64,000 nt of DNA from Haloarcula marismortui ATCC 43049 (GCF_000011085.1 NC_006396.1:2790001-2854000); one strand, 5' to 3'. Shown: positions 44,737 through 54,236, numbered from the stretch's first letter. A program made the numbers and translations. Notes: a model not told the origin generated them from the letters alone.

Positions 44737-44766
44737 TTTATGTAACCTCGTTCGGAACAAGGAGGT
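44737..44766 (+). promoter_or_regulatory. Promoter of the PRC-barrel/nob1 pair
   Basis: TTTATGTA (44737-44744) sits 23-30 nt before the ATG at 44767. A GGAGGT sequence (44761-44766) touches the ATG directly. With such spacing the transcript is probably leaderless and the GGAGGT is not a working Shine-Dalgarno. Confidence 0.45.
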
Positions 44767-45006
44767 ATGGCTGCAATACTCGCAGAAAACCTGTCGGGGA
44801 AAGACGTGATGGGGACTGATGGCGCGGAGATCGGCAGTCTCTACAACATCACGATGGACTTCTCCTCGGGCGCGCTGCACAACCTCGTTATCGACCCCGC
44901 GGAGTCGCTCCGTAACACAAACTTCGAGTACAGCGACCAGGGCCGCCTGCTTGTCCCGGTTGAGCGGGTCAAGGCAGTGAAAGACCACATGATCGTTAAA
45001 CGCTAG
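44767..45006 (+). CDS. PRC-barrel domain protein
   Basis: A 79-residue single PRC-barrel: LAENLSGKDVMGTDGAEIGSLYNITMD, then LVPVERVKAVKDHMIVKR. PRC-barrels are small beta-barrels that bind RNA-processing or photosynthetic partners. Directly followed by nob1 (stop codon then ATG, zero gap), a pairing that recalls the RimM-like role of such domains in ribosome assembly. Confidence 0.9.
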   Translation: MAAILAENLSGKDVMGTDGAEIGSLYNITMDFSSGALHNLVIDPAESLRNTNFEYSDQGRLLVPVERVKAVKDHMIVKR

Positions 45007-45465
45007 ATGTACGTTCTTGACTCCTCGGCATTTATCAACGAGTATCACACCGACGAGCAGATAGCAACGATTCCACTCGTCAGAGAAGAACTGGAGGACG
45101 AGGCCGCCTATCGCTTCGACGCGCTCGAAGGCTCTGGGATGCACCTTCACATTCCCGAGGACAACACTGTTGAGCGCATCGAGCGCGCTGCCAGCGAGAC
45201 CGGTGATCTTGCGGAGCTCTCGGCAACCGATATCCGGCTGATTGCGGCCGCGTTCGAACTCGACAGCCGCCTCGTCACGGACGATTACGCGATGCAAAAC
45301 GTCGCGGAGAAACTCGATGTGGCGGTCGAAGTTATCGCCCGTGAGGGGATCTCCGAACAGCGGGAGTGGCTGTTCCAGTGTGCTGGCTGTGGCCGCGAGT
45401 TCGACGAGAACCGCGACCGCTGTCCCATCTGTGGGAGTTCGCTCTCGCGGAAAAACCCGGCTTAG
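45007..45465 (+). CDS. nob1: Nob1-type rRNA maturation endonuclease
   Basis: A 152-residue PIN-domain nuclease with C-terminal zinc ribbon, the archaeal Nob1 that trims the 3' end of 16S rRNA. Visible acidic PIN residues are in YVLDSSAFI (Asp5), ELSATDIRLIAAA and LVTDDYAMQ. The ribbon reads CAGCGREFDENRDRCPICG. It is translated right after the PRC-barrel gene. Its TAG overlaps the convergent small gene's stop codon. Confidence 0.93.
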   Translation: MYVLDSSAFINEYHTDEQIATIPLVREELEDEAAYRFDALEGSGMHLHIPEDNTVERIERAASETGDLAELSATDIRLIAAAFELDSRLVTDDYAMQNVAEKLDVAVEVIAREGISEQREWLFQCAGCGREFDENRDRCPICGSSLSRKNPA

Positions 45466-45608
45466 ACGGTCTGTTCGTCCCGGGCGTTGAGCCCGAGCTC
45501 GACTAGCTGCGACAGCACTTCCGCCTCTGTGATGCCGTAGCGCCGCGCAAGCGTTTCGATACTCCGCGCTTGGTCGTCATCACAGACGATAGTGAACCGC
45601 CGAGCCAT
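45462..45608 (-). CDS. 48-residue ribbon-helix-helix-like protein
   Basis: A short gene convergent with nob1, sharing 4 nt at the stop codons. The protein starts MARRFTIVCDDDQARSIE, with a basic beta strand followed by two helices (RSIETLARRYGITEAEV and LSQLVELGLNARDEQ). This is the size and pattern of a CopG/Arc-type ribbon-helix-helix domain, which would bind DNA as a dimer. The family is not certain. No toxin partner is adjacent. Confidence 0.65.
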   Translation of the reverse strand: MARRFTIVCDDDQARSIETLARRYGITEAEVLSQLVELGLNARDEQTV

Positions 45609-45664
45609 GTCATCGCATACAACAGTAGGTCGCATAAACACCCGTCAGACAGCGGTCAGACACC

Positions 45665-46807
45665 TCAGATCGCCGGATTTCCTGTAATCTCGATGTACAA
45701 TGTGAGAAACTGGATTGCGTTGAACGCCCCGTGAATAAAGATGGGCACGAGCAGGTTCTCGGTCTTGAGATAGCTGAGGCCCAGCAGCGTCGACAGGACG
45801 AACACCAGGAGCAGCGAGAGCACGGTCTGTGTCGGCGTGCCGGCGGCGTACTGTCCGAAGTGGACGACACCGAAAACGGCGCTGGTGAGTATAATCGCCT
45901 GAAATTCACCGAAATCGTCGTAGAGGTACTTCTGGATGAGGTTCCGGTAAATAAACTCCTCGCTCGGCGCGATAGTCAGAAACGCGAGTGGGACCATCAC
46001 GAGCAGGAATGACGGGTCCTCGCGGGCCAGTTCCTCGACGCTGCTCCGGGCCGCTTCGAGCCCGAGCGCCTGAATAAGGTAACTGAAGCCAAACAGCGCG
46101 ACCATGAGGACGACGACGCCGCCGACGCTGTAGCCGATGTCACGGAGACCGGGGCGCTGCAGGTCTAGGTCGGTCCAAGTACGGTCTAGCCGGCTGGCGA
46201 CGGCCGCCCCGAAACCGATGAATCCGACGCCGATGCCGATAGTGAGCGTGACATACGCGGGGCCGGTGACAGTCCCGCCTTCCAGCGCTGTGGCGCTGAC
46301 AAGCCCTGCGGCCGCGACCCCGAGAACGACGAACTGGGCAAACACCGTGCCCACGAGGAAGCCGGCCAGCCCGATTCCCGTTGCGACCGAGAGCGCTCTG
46401 GCGACCGTGTACAGCCGGTCGTTCGGGATGCCGGTCGCCAGCGCCCAGCCCAGCGCAACCGTCAGACCCCCGGCCAGCACTGTGAGATACACGGCGATGC
46501 CGACGGTCGCCGCAACGCCAGCACGGAACTCCGGCCCGAAGAAGGCGACGAGCGTGGCGAGGGTTGTGACGATGCTCGCGCCTGCTGCGCCCAGACCCGC
46601 CTGTCTGCGGTCGAGTGCGCCGTGACGAACAAGCGAGAAGGCGAGCGCGGCGACGACGAAGCCGGCGGCGGCGACCTGTCGGGCGGTGACCGGGCCGACA
46701 GTTGTCGCCGGTGTCATCCAGCCAGCGATGCCGGTTTCTGTGGCGACGAGTACGACGAGACCGAGGCCAGCGGCGAGAACACCCCAGTTCGCGGCGGTAT
46801 CGTCCAT
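45665..46807 (-). CDS. CPBP family intramembrane glutamic endopeptidase
   Basis: A 380-residue protein with about ten hydrophobic helices. The Rce1/CPBP motifs are at the C-terminal end: SEEFIYRN (EExxxR), FGVVHFGQ (second motif with His) and FIHGAFNA (third). The family includes CAAX prenyl proteases and bacterial immunity-related Abi proteins; the substrate here is unknown. ATG 46807 gives MDDTAANWG. It is 23 nt after pgi on the same strand, so the two may be co-transcribed. Confidence 0.9.
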   Translation of the reverse strand: MDDTAANWGVLAAGLGLVVLVATETGIAGWMTPATTVGPVTARQVAAAGFVVAALAFSLVRHGALDRRQAGLGAAGASIVTTLATLVAFFGPEFRAGVAATVGIAVYLTVLAGGLTVALGWALATGIPNDRLYTVARALSVATGIGLAGFLVGTVFAQFVVLGVAAAGLVSATALEGGTVTGPAYVTLTIGIGVGFIGFGAAVASRLDRTWTDLDLQRPGLRDIGYSVGGVVVLMVALFGFSYLIQALGLEAARSSVEELAREDPSFLLVMVPLAFLTIAPSEEFIYRNLIQKYLYDDFGEFQAIILTSAVFGVVHFGQYAAGTPTQTVLSLLLVFVLSTLLGLSYLKTENLLVPIFIHGAFNAIQFLTLYIEITGNPAI

Positions 46808-46830
46808 TATCGGCAGTCCGTTGCGCCGGC

Positions 46831-48141
46831 CTAAAGGGACTCCGTTTCGCCGATACGCAGTCGCTCGCGCTCGTCGATGACCGCCGTCTCGTCCGTCGCT
46901 TCGCCGCGGATGAGCGCCCGCGTGGCGTTTTTGCCCCACTCGACGGCCGGCTGGGTGAACGTCTCCACGTCCGCGAGTTCGCCGACGAGGACACAAGCCG
47001 CCTCCATCGCGTACAGCAATTCGCCGACGCTTTCGGCGTCGAGACGGTCGATTTCGACTTCCAGTGCCGGCCGGTCAGCCGCCGGCAGGCTCGCCACCGT
47101 CGCCTCGTACTCGGCGTCAATGAGGCCGCCGAGGTCAGTTCCGGCGAGATACGACAGGTCTTCGTGGTCCGGGTCGGGAATCGACACGTCGGCACGCTCG
47201 CGCGGTCGGACGAACGTGACGACCTTGTCGCGGTGGCCGGCGCGGTACAGCTGGAGCTGGGAGTGCTGGTCGGTCGCGCCCAGCGCTCGCGCCGGCGTCT
47301 GACCTCGCCCGTCCTTACCCAGGCTCTCGGCCCAGAGCTGTGCGAACCACTCGCCGAAGGACTCCAGGCGCTCGGCGTAGGGCATGACGGCGTTGACCGT
47401 CGCGCCCGCTTCTTCCAGCGCGTAGGCCATCGCGCCGTAGGCGTAGGCCGGCGAGTCATACAGCGACGGCGCGAGGTCGTCAGCCGCCTGCTGACCGCCG
47501 GCAAGCAGCCCCTCGATGTCGATACCGAGGATGGCTGGCGGGACGAGCCCGACCGCCGACAGCGCGCTGAAGCGGCCCGGAACGCCCTCGGGGACCGGCA
47601 GCGTCGGCAGGTCGTGCTGATCGGCGAGCGCCCGGAGCGGGCCGGACTCGCCCGTCGTGACGACGATTCGCTCGGTCCAGTCGACGCCGCGGTCCTCGTA
47701 GGCCTCGCGGACGACGAGGAAGTTTGCCAGCGTCTCCGCCGTCGTCCCCGAACGCGAGACGACGTTGATGGCCGTGTCGGCGAGTGAGAGGCCATCGAGC
47801 GTCCGCCGGACGTGCTCCGGGTCGACGTTGTCCAGCACGACGTGACTGCCCGGGTCCTCAGCCAGCGCCTCTGTGATGGTTTTCGCTCCCAGCGCGGAGC
47901 CACCGATGCCGACGGTGATGACCGATTCGGCGTCGGCCACCGGCGCGACGGCGTCGTGGATGGTCTCGGCATCGGTTGCTTCGAGGAGGTTCAGCGAGGC
48001 GTAGCCGAACTCGCCCTTGTTTCGACCCTGCTCGATTCGCTCGTGGGCTACGGCCACCTGCTCGTCCAAGTCGTCAAGCGTCGCACGCTCGACGCCCGGG
48101 TCGGCGGCACTGGCAAGCGCGGCTCCGATATCGACGTGCAT
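46831..48141 (-). CDS. pgi: Glucose-6-phosphate isomerase
   Basis: Interconverts glucose-6-phosphate and fructose-6-phosphate. It is 436 residues of the SIS-fold form: VGIGGSALGAKTI, VVSRSGTTAETLANFL, and GATDQHSQLQLYRAG with the catalytic region. It is the shorter bacterial/haloarchaeal type, not the cupin-type archaeal isomerase. ATG 48141 starts MHVDIGAAL. An alternative in-frame start exists 15 codons upstream. Confidence 0.95.
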   Translation of the reverse strand: MHVDIGAALASAADPGVERATLDDLDEQVAVAHERIEQGRNKGEFGYASLNLLEATDAETIHDAVAPVADAESVITVGIGGSALGAKTITEALAEDPGSHVVLDNVDPEHVRRTLDGLSLADTAINVVSRSGTTAETLANFLVVREAYEDRGVDWTERIVVTTGESGPLRALADQHDLPTLPVPEGVPGRFSALSAVGLVPPAILGIDIEGLLAGGQQAADDLAPSLYDSPAYAYGAMAYALEEAGATVNAVMPYAERLESFGEWFAQLWAESLGKDGRGQTPARALGATDQHSQLQLYRAGHRDKVVTFVRPRERADVSIPDPDHEDLSYLAGTDLGGLIDAEYEATVASLPAADRPALEVEIDRLDAESVGELLYAMEAACVLVGELADVETFTQPAVEWGKNATRALIRGEATDETAVIDERERLRIGETESL

Positions 48142-48263
48142 ACTGGGGGTGTCGATGGGCGGGTACAAACAACTCCCGGACGGCATGGCAGCAGACGTGG
48201 CTCCGTTGTCACCGCTGGCCAGACAACACCGCGCTTAACCACGCGCTTGCCTAAGGATCAGGT

Positions 48264-48809
48264 ATGACAGACGCGACGGCAGAGCAGTCCGTCACAGCCG
48301 ACGCCGACGACAAGCCCGAACCGTACAACGGGCTCCCCGGCGCATTCCCGTACGCGTTCCGGGCCACTGACTCGTTGCTGTTCAAAGCCTACGTTCCGGT
48401 CGCGTTGTTGCTGTCCGTGGCGATTACGCTCGTGTTCTCGTTCGGGCTGATAACGCAACTCGCCGAAACCGGCAGTGTCCGCGGCGGGACGTTCACCTTC
48501 TCCCGGAGCTTCTTCCTGTTCGTCGGGCTGTTGCTCGTCGCGCCGCTGCTGGCTCCAGTGCTCTCCGTCGCGCGCCGCCATCGACGGACCGCATCCTCGG
48601 TCGCCTACGACCGCGCCCTCGCCCTTTCGGCGTTTCTGTTCATCGGGTCGATATACCTCGCGCTGTTGACCTCCGCTCCGGCGGAGCTTCGAGAGCCGAC
48701 ACAGAGCGCTGTCGTCGGCTTCTTCTACTCGTTGCCGCCGATTGCCGGCGTCGTCCCGCCGATGCTCGCGACGCTGGGGATATACCTGACTCACCGGCTG
48801 TTGAAGTAG
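48264..48809 (+). CDS. Haloarchaeal membrane protein of unknown function
   Basis: A 181-residue protein with an acidic cytoplasmic N-terminus (about 35 residues) and then four hydrophobic helices. The first is VALLLSVAITLVFSFGLI and the last ends in the tail THRLLK. There is no recognised domain. It lies between pgi (divergent, 122-nt gap) and the gene at 48905. Confidence 0.75.
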   Translation: MTDATAEQSVTADADDKPEPYNGLPGAFPYAFRATDSLLFKAYVPVALLLSVAITLVFSFGLITQLAETGSVRGGTFTFSRSFFLFVGLLLVAPLLAPVLSVARRHRRTASSVAYDRALALSAFLFIGSIYLALLTSAPAELREPTQSAVVGFFYSLPPIAGVVPPMLATLGIYLTHRLLK

Positions 48810-48904
48810 CACCGCCAGTCCACGGCTGTCCACTCTTACGGCATACCACTCCAGCCCGTTCCCGGGTCGAAACGGGCAAGAACGCCCGCCACGAACGTGT
48901 GTCC

Positions 48905-49372
48905 ATGACAGCGATTGAAGGGACATTTCTTGTCACGAACGCCGACGACGGGTCGGCGACGCTTCGGAATGTCGCAGACTCACAGGTGCTGACACTGTCT
49001 GACAATCCCGGCGTTGAGGCCGGCGAAGTAGTGGAGGGAACAGTCGAACCGGAGCCGCCGATGGAGGTCACCTACACCGTCACCGAGGTCGCCGAGCGGC
49101 GCACAATTCCCGTCGAGACGGTCGACCTCGCGCCGACGACCCAGACGACCGAAATCGCGGCTGAGCAGGCCCCCGGCGAGCTAACGACGGTCGAACGCGC
49201 TGGTGAGGGCGAGGTACACGTCCTCACGGTCCCGGAAGACGAGACGGCCGAGGCCGCAACGGATGTCGTCGAGGACGAGGCGACCCTCTCGCGGGCGGCC
49301 AGGCTCGGCGTCGACCGTGTCGAGGTTCGGACCGCAGCGGGCGTTGTCAGCGTGCGCTACTTGCCGGACTGA
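48905..49372 (+). CDS. Conserved haloarchaeal protein (DUF5812-like)
   Basis: A 155-residue acidic soluble protein that starts MTAIEGTFLVTNADDG. It contains an OB-like beta region (VVEGTVEPEPPMEVTYTVTEV) and an Ala/Glu-rich helix, and ends VEVRTAAGVVSVRYLPD. I recall DUF5812 as its label, unverified. A GTG two codons earlier is an alternative start. Function unknown. Confidence 0.8.
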   Translation: MTAIEGTFLVTNADDGSATLRNVADSQVLTLSDNPGVEAGEVVEGTVEPEPPMEVTYTVTEVAERRTIPVETVDLAPTTQTTEIAAEQAPGELTTVERAGEGEVHVLTVPEDETAEAATDVVEDEATLSRAARLGVDRVEVRTAAGVVSVRYLPD

Positions 49373-49398
49373 CGCGTTCTCTCACTCGCCTCGACTTC

Positions 49399-49713
49399 TT
49401 ATTCGGTCGGGCCCGCGGCGCTCTGGACCTGCCAGCCACCGGCGATGCCACACGCCTCGCGCTCGGTGTACACGAACTCGGTGTCTTCGGTCACCGCGGA
49501 CCCGCCCTCGACGGATTCGACCTGGAGCGGGAAGTCCAGCGTGTCGCCACAGCAGCCAACGCCGACAAACTCTGTCCACACGTCGCCCGGTGTGGCGGTG
49601 TTGTGTGTCTTCCGGAGGTACGCGCGGAACGGCGACCCGTCTATTTTGTCGCGACCCCACCCGCTGAGGTCTGCTGGATACGAGAGTTCGACCCTGCTTG
49701 CGTGCTCGGACAT
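49399..49713 (-). CDS. Small haloarchaeal protein with a Cys-Cys pair
   Basis: A 104-residue soluble protein of unknown family. It has GVGCCGD in the middle (adjacent cysteines) and a single Cys in EREACGIAGGW near the C-terminus, which could coordinate metal. ATG 49713 is used; the upstream in-frame stretch is divergent to secF and not protein-like. Its start is 101 nt from the secF start, so the two may share a divergent promoter. Confidence 0.7.
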   Translation of the reverse strand: MSEHASRVELSYPADLSGWGRDKIDGSPFRAYLRKTHNTATPGDVWTEFVGVGCCGDTLDFPLQVESVEGGSAVTEDTEFVYTEREACGIAGGWQVQSAAGPTE

Positions 49714-49813
49714 ACCGGATATACGTGATAGACTGGCATAGATGTACGGCACAGCGGATGTCAGCGGCAGTGATTGGGAAGGCTTATTCCGGCCCGTCTC
49801 ACACCGTTCCGTC

Positions 49814-50677
49814 ATGTTCGAGTTCGAGGTCCCGGAAGTCGATTACACCCAGTATTCGAACCGTCAGCTAGTGGCGGTTCCGCTGGTGGTGCTCGGTCTG
49901 GCGCTTGCGGTGCTCGGTGGCTGGTATCTGGTCACCGGCGCGCCGGTCTCTCCGAGCATCGACTTCACGGGCGGTTCGGAACTCACCGTCGAGTCGTCTC
50001 TCTCACAGGCGGAGCTCAGGGACAATACGTTCGACGAACCCGTGGTTTCCGTCCAACAGGTCGAGGGTGAGAACCGGTATATCATCACGTTTGATTCGTC
50101 GAATCTGGAGCCAATCGAGGAAACCGCGCGTTCGAGCGATCAGATGGAGTTCCTCGGTAGCGGGACCACGTCGCCGATATTCGGTCAGGAGAACCAGCGG
50201 CTAGCGGTCGTCGGCATCGGTGTCGCCTTCCTCGGGATGAGTTTGCTTGTCTTTGCGATGTTCCGGTCGGTCGTACCGAGCATCGCAGTCGTTCTGTCGG
50301 CGTTTTCGGACCTTGTCATCCCGCTCGCGGTAATGAACCTGCTCGGAATCAAGCTCTCACTGGGAACCGTCGCCGCGTTGCTGATGCTCATCGGTTACAG
50401 CGTCGACTCAGACATTCTGTTGAACAATCACGTCCTCCGGCGCTCCGGTGGGTTCTACGAGTCGACGTACCGCGCGATGCGGACCGGTGTGACGATGACG
50501 CTGACGTCGATGGCGGCGATGGCGGTGATGGCGATTTCGGCGACGATATTCGGTATCGAACTGATGGCTTCTATCGGGTTCGTTCTCGTCGTGGGCTTGG
50601 CTGCTGACCTGATGAACACCTATATGCTTAACGTCACGTTGCTTCGCTGGTACAAGTATGAGGGGGTCAAACGATGA
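49814..50677 (+). CDS. secF: Protein-export membrane protein SecF
   Basis: Membrane subunit that helps the Sec translocon complete export using the ion gradient. It is 287 residues with six helices. The DFTGGSELTVE segment follows the first helix, and the RND-type segments GYSVDSDILLNNHVLRR and MRTGVTMTLTSMAAMAVMA are present. In haloarchaea secF precedes secD, as here; the ATG of secD overlaps the stop by 4 nt. ATG 49814 starts MFEFEVPEV. Confidence 0.95.
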   Translation: MFEFEVPEVDYTQYSNRQLVAVPLVVLGLALAVLGGWYLVTGAPVSPSIDFTGGSELTVESSLSQAELRDNTFDEPVVSVQQVEGENRYIITFDSSNLEPIEETARSSDQMEFLGSGTTSPIFGQENQRLAVVGIGVAFLGMSLLVFAMFRSVVPSIAVVLSAFSDLVIPLAVMNLLGIKLSLGTVAALLMLIGYSVDSDILLNNHVLRRSGGFYESTYRAMRTGVTMTLTSMAAMAVMAISATIFGIELMASIGFVLVVGLAADLMNTYMLNVTLLRWYKYEGVKR

Positions 50678-52230
50678 GCACACTCAAGGAAAACTGGCGC
50701 GTCGTTGCGCTGGTCACGCTGTTGCTACTCAGCGCCGTCGCGCTGTTCATCCCCGGCGTTCCGCCAGGGACCTCGGATACTGAAGGAGCTGGGGCCGCGA
50801 ACCAGTCGACGAACCTCCAGTACGGGATTCAGCTCAGCGGCGGGACGCGTATTCAGGCCCCGATCGTTGGCACTACCGCTGAAGGTGTCGATGTTGCACC
50901 CGCAGACGAGGCCGACTTGGCACAAGCGACGGCGGACCGGTTGGGTCTCGACCCGATTGACGTGCGCGTTTCGAACCAGACTGAGACCGTCGAGGTGTTC
51001 TCGAACAACGTCTCCACCGGAGAGGTCGAAGCCGCACTCGAAGCCGAAGGGTACGAACCGAGCGAGGTCCGTCCTGGCGTGACCCGGGACACCCGAGAGA
51101 ACATGGTGTCGGTTATCAACGACAAACTGCGCGAATCGGCGCTGACAGGGGGTTCGGTGCAGCAAGTCAGCTCGCCGGGTGGTCGGAGCTTCATCAGCGT
51201 CACAGCCCCGGACAGGGGGCGCGAGGAGCTCATCGGCTTGCTCGAAGAGCGTGGTGTCGTCCGCGTGTACGCTGTCCACGACAATACTGAGAACGGCTCC
51301 TACGTCCGTGAGCAAGTCCTCTCACAGGGCGACTTCGCGGGTATCGGGGCAGCACAGCGAAGCGAAACGCAGGGAACGCACGTCCCGGTGACTGTCAAAC
51401 AAAGCGTGGCCGAGCGCTACGCGAACGACATGGTCGAGGCCGGCTTCGGGAGCGGGTCGACCTGCCGCGACTCGGACTACGACCACGAGAACCTCCAGAA
51501 CTCACAGGCAGACTGCCTGGTGACGACACTGAACGGCGAGCCGGTGTTCATCGGTGGTGTCGACCCGGGGCTGGGACAGTCCTATCGGAACGGTGAGTTC
51601 GCCAACAATCCGCAGTTCATCATGCAGACCAGCAATATGTCTGAAGCGACCGAGCTGGAACTCGCACTCAAGGCCGGTCGGCTACCGGCCCCGCTTGACT
51701 TCGACAGCGCCGAAAGTCAGACGCTTTCGTCTGCGCTCGCTCAGGAGTTCCAGCAGCGCTCCCTCCTGACGGGCATTCTCGCCGTCATCGCGGTGAGCCT
51801 GGTGGTGTATCTCCGGTACGGGCGTCCAGAGGTCGCCCTGCCGATGATCGTCACGGCGCTGTCGGAGGTGTTCATCCTCCTCGGATTCGTTGCCTTCGTC
51901 CAGTATCCGCTGAACCTCTCGCATCTGGCCGGGTTTATCGCAGTCATCGGGACGGGGGTGGACGACCTCATCATTATCGCCGACGAGATCCTCCAGCAGG
52001 GGAAAGTTGAAACGGGCCGCGTGTTCCAGAGCCGCTTCCGCAAGGCGTTCTGGGTCATCGGCGCGGCCGCGGCGACGACCATCGTCGCGATGAGTCCGCT
52101 GATGGTCCTCTCGCTTGGCGACCTCTCCGGGTTCGCCATCATCACCATCGTCGGCGTGCTGGTCGGCGTGCTCGTGACGCGCCCGGCCTACGGTGATATC
52201 CTCCGGAGTCTCGTGCTGGACGAAGACTGA
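50674..52230 (+). CDS. secD: Protein-export membrane protein SecD
   Basis: Partner of SecF, 518 residues. It has one N-terminal helix, a large extracellular domain (about 45-340) and five C-terminal helices with GVDDLIIIADEILQQG and FWVIGAAAATTIVAMS. It contains two cysteines in the external domain (TCRDSDY and ADCLVTTLNG) that may form a disulfide. Translation is coupled to secF through the ATGA overlap. Confidence 0.95.
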   Translation: MSTLKENWRVVALVTLLLLSAVALFIPGVPPGTSDTEGAGAANQSTNLQYGIQLSGGTRIQAPIVGTTAEGVDVAPADEADLAQATADRLGLDPIDVRVSNQTETVEVFSNNVSTGEVEAALEAEGYEPSEVRPGVTRDTRENMVSVINDKLRESALTGGSVQQVSSPGGRSFISVTAPDRGREELIGLLEERGVVRVYAVHDNTENGSYVREQVLSQGDFAGIGAAQRSETQGTHVPVTVKQSVAERYANDMVEAGFGSGSTCRDSDYDHENLQNSQADCLVTTLNGEPVFIGGVDPGLGQSYRNGEFANNPQFIMQTSNMSEATELELALKAGRLPAPLDFDSAESQTLSSALAQEFQQRSLLTGILAVIAVSLVVYLRYGRPEVALPMIVTALSEVFILLGFVAFVQYPLNLSHLAGFIAVIGTGVDDLIIIADEILQQGKVETGRVFQSRFRKAFWVIGAAAATTIVAMSPLMVLSLGDLSGFAIITIVGVLVGVLVTRPAYGDILRSLVLDED

Positions 52231-52264
52231 CACCGTCGGTCGCTTTCTCCCGAGTTCACGACGC

Positions 52265-52900
52265 TCAAAAGTCACTGAGCGTTGACTGTGATGCCGCTGC
52301 CAGTACGTCGTCACACGTCGACCACGACCGGCGGGCACACGCCGGCAATTCGCCGTGTCGGTCAACGTAGTCCGCTAGGAAGGTCCGCGTTGTCGGGTCA
52401 CTGGGATAGCCTGACCCCACGTCGCCGTACTCCGCTGCCAGCTCTGCGACATGGGTGTCGCGGGCCACCTTCGCAATAATTGAGGCCGCACCGACTAGCG
52501 AGTCCGTCTCGTCGGCTCCATGTTCCGCGGTTACAGCCACGTCGGTGTCGACTGCGTCCGCGACCCGACGACCGAACCGCGCCGCGTCGGTGTCGCCGGC
52601 GTCGACCGTCCCTGACAGGCCGTCTCGGGCCACCGCGGATAGAGCCTCTGCCTGCCCTTCGACAGTCAGTGTGTTCATGTCCGTCTCGTCGGCATCGATG
52701 CGCTCGACAGATATTTCAGCAATACCAACGGCGTCTGCCGATTCGCGGATTTCCTTGGCCAGTCGCTCGCGTCGCTCCGGCCTGATGTCCTTCGAGTCGC
52801 CGACCCCGCCGGGCAGGGCCGCAGGGTCGGCCCGGACGGCGGCGGCGAACATCGACCCCAGAACCGGCCCTTTCCCGGCCTCGTCAACGCCAAATCGCAT
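52265..52900 (-). CDS. rnhB: Ribonuclease HII
   Basis: Removes RNA from RNA/DNA hybrids, including misincorporated ribonucleotides. It is 211 residues. The N-terminal FGVDEAGKGPVLG has the catalytic Asp-Glu pair. GDSKDI and the GAASIIAKVARDTHV segment follow, with the family's SGYPSDPTTRTFL loop near the end. ATG 52900 begins MRFGVDEAG. It follows pus10 on the same strand (58-nt gap). Confidence 0.94.
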   Translation of the reverse strand: MRFGVDEAGKGPVLGSMFAAAVRADPAALPGGVGDSKDIRPERRERLAKEIRESADAVGIAEISVERIDADETDMNTLTVEGQAEALSAVARDGLSGTVDAGDTDAARFGRRVADAVDTDVAVTAEHGADETDSLVGAASIIAKVARDTHVAELAAEYGDVGSGYPSDPTTRTFLADYVDRHGELPACARRSWSTCDDVLAAASQSTLSDF

Positions 52901-52958
52901 GGCTGGCACATCGATGCCGGTGTAAAAACAGGTTCCGGTTGGACGGCAGTCCAGCGAG

Positions 52959-54236
52959 CTACTCTTTGAGGAACTCGTCTGTCGCGAACGGTTCGTCCTC
53001 GCCCTGCACGTCGATTACGTCGAGCGCCGTCACCACGGCGTCGGTGTCGAGCAGGCCGGCTAGGCTCGGCTCCGTGCGGCCCTCATCGCTGGAGACGAGT
53101 TCTTTCACGTACAGGCCGCCCTCGCCGTGGATGCGGAGTTCGGCGTGACGGTCGTCGGTCAGTTCGCCCTCGGCGTCGTACACTGCTCGCGTCCGTGTGA
53201 TGTCGGCCCGTCGGTGGGTGACCCGCTGGGGCGTCTCCTGCTGGATGGTCGCACCGTCCAGTTCCGCCAGTGCGTCCTGTAGGGCCTCGGCGTCGACCGC
53301 ATCGCCGAACTCCACGTCCATCCGGTAGGTCTTGGCGGCGTCCAGTTCCTTGACGCGCTCGACCATCTCGTGGGTCGCCAGGTGGAGGTCCGTCACTTCG
53401 ACCTTCCCGTCGGCGAAATCGTTGATGTCGGCTTCGAGTTCGTCGGCGTCCACGTCACGTTTTCGCGGTTCCATCACCTCGATGACGAACGGGCGGCCGG
53501 AGTCGAGCATGCGTGCGTCCACATCCTCGCGGCCGGCGCCGTGGAACACGGCTTCCTCGCCGTCCATTGCCTCACGGACGACAGGCGCGGACAGTTGCTC
53601 GACGCTCTCGTCGTAGCGGTAGCCGCTGCCGTCACAGCCGTCACAGGGTTCGCCTTGCCACAGCCCGGTCCCGTTGCAGTCGTTGCAGGGCCACTTCGTC
53701 TGGGGAATGTCGCGTTCGAGTTTGCGGTAGCGGCCGTAGACGAACGCCGAGTTGACGTGTGTCTCTACTTCGTCCGTCGCGAGGTCGAGCGTGAGCTGGA
53801 CTGCTGGACGGCCAAACTCCACCTCCGCGCCGGTCAGGTCGCCGATTCGCTTGCCGACTTCGCGGTTGAGTTCGGTCTTCAGCGCCTCTCCGGCGTCGGG
53901 GTCCAGCCCCACGTCCTCCCGGAGCAGTTCGTCGTTTTCTTCGAGTAGCGGCGGCACTTTCGTCCCGACTTGGTAGGTGTCGAATTCGTAGCCGCGGACG
54001 GCGCTTGCGGCCTGCTCGGCCCACCAGTCAAAGCGGTCACACTCTCCTTCACAGACCCAGCAGTCCTCGCTCTCCTCAAATGGGTCGTCGTCTGCAAGCG
54101 CAAGCGTCACCCGAAGGGCGTGGCCCCGTTCGGCGTTGGCCAGCCCGAAGCTCCGGTCGGCGAAAAGCCGGCCGAGACAGGAATCACACAGCGGCCCGGT
54201 GGCAAGCGCCGCACGGGCGTCCTCAAGTATACTCAT
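52959..54236 (-). CDS. pus10: tRNA pseudouridine synthase Pus10
   Basis: Archaeal enzyme making pseudouridine 54 (and 55) in the tRNA T-loop. It is 425 residues. The N-terminal zinc module is CDSC...CWVCEGEC, with a THUMP-like region in the middle and a second cysteine set in CNDCNGTGLWQGEPCDGCDGSG. The catalytic aspartate lies in GREDVDARMLDSGRP. It may share an operon with rnhB. Confidence 0.94.
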   Translation of the reverse strand: MSILEDARAALATGPLCDSCLGRLFADRSFGLANAERGHALRVTLALADDDPFEESEDCWVCEGECDRFDWWAEQAASAVRGYEFDTYQVGTKVPPLLEENDELLREDVGLDPDAGEALKTELNREVGKRIGDLTGAEVEFGRPAVQLTLDLATDEVETHVNSAFVYGRYRKLERDIPQTKWPCNDCNGTGLWQGEPCDGCDGSGYRYDESVEQLSAPVVREAMDGEEAVFHGAGREDVDARMLDSGRPFVIEVMEPRKRDVDADELEADINDFADGKVEVTDLHLATHEMVERVKELDAAKTYRMDVEFGDAVDAEALQDALAELDGATIQQETPQRVTHRRADITRTRAVYDAEGELTDDRHAELRIHGEGGLYVKELVSSDEGRTEPSLAGLLDTDAVVTALDVIDVQGEDEPFATDEFLKE

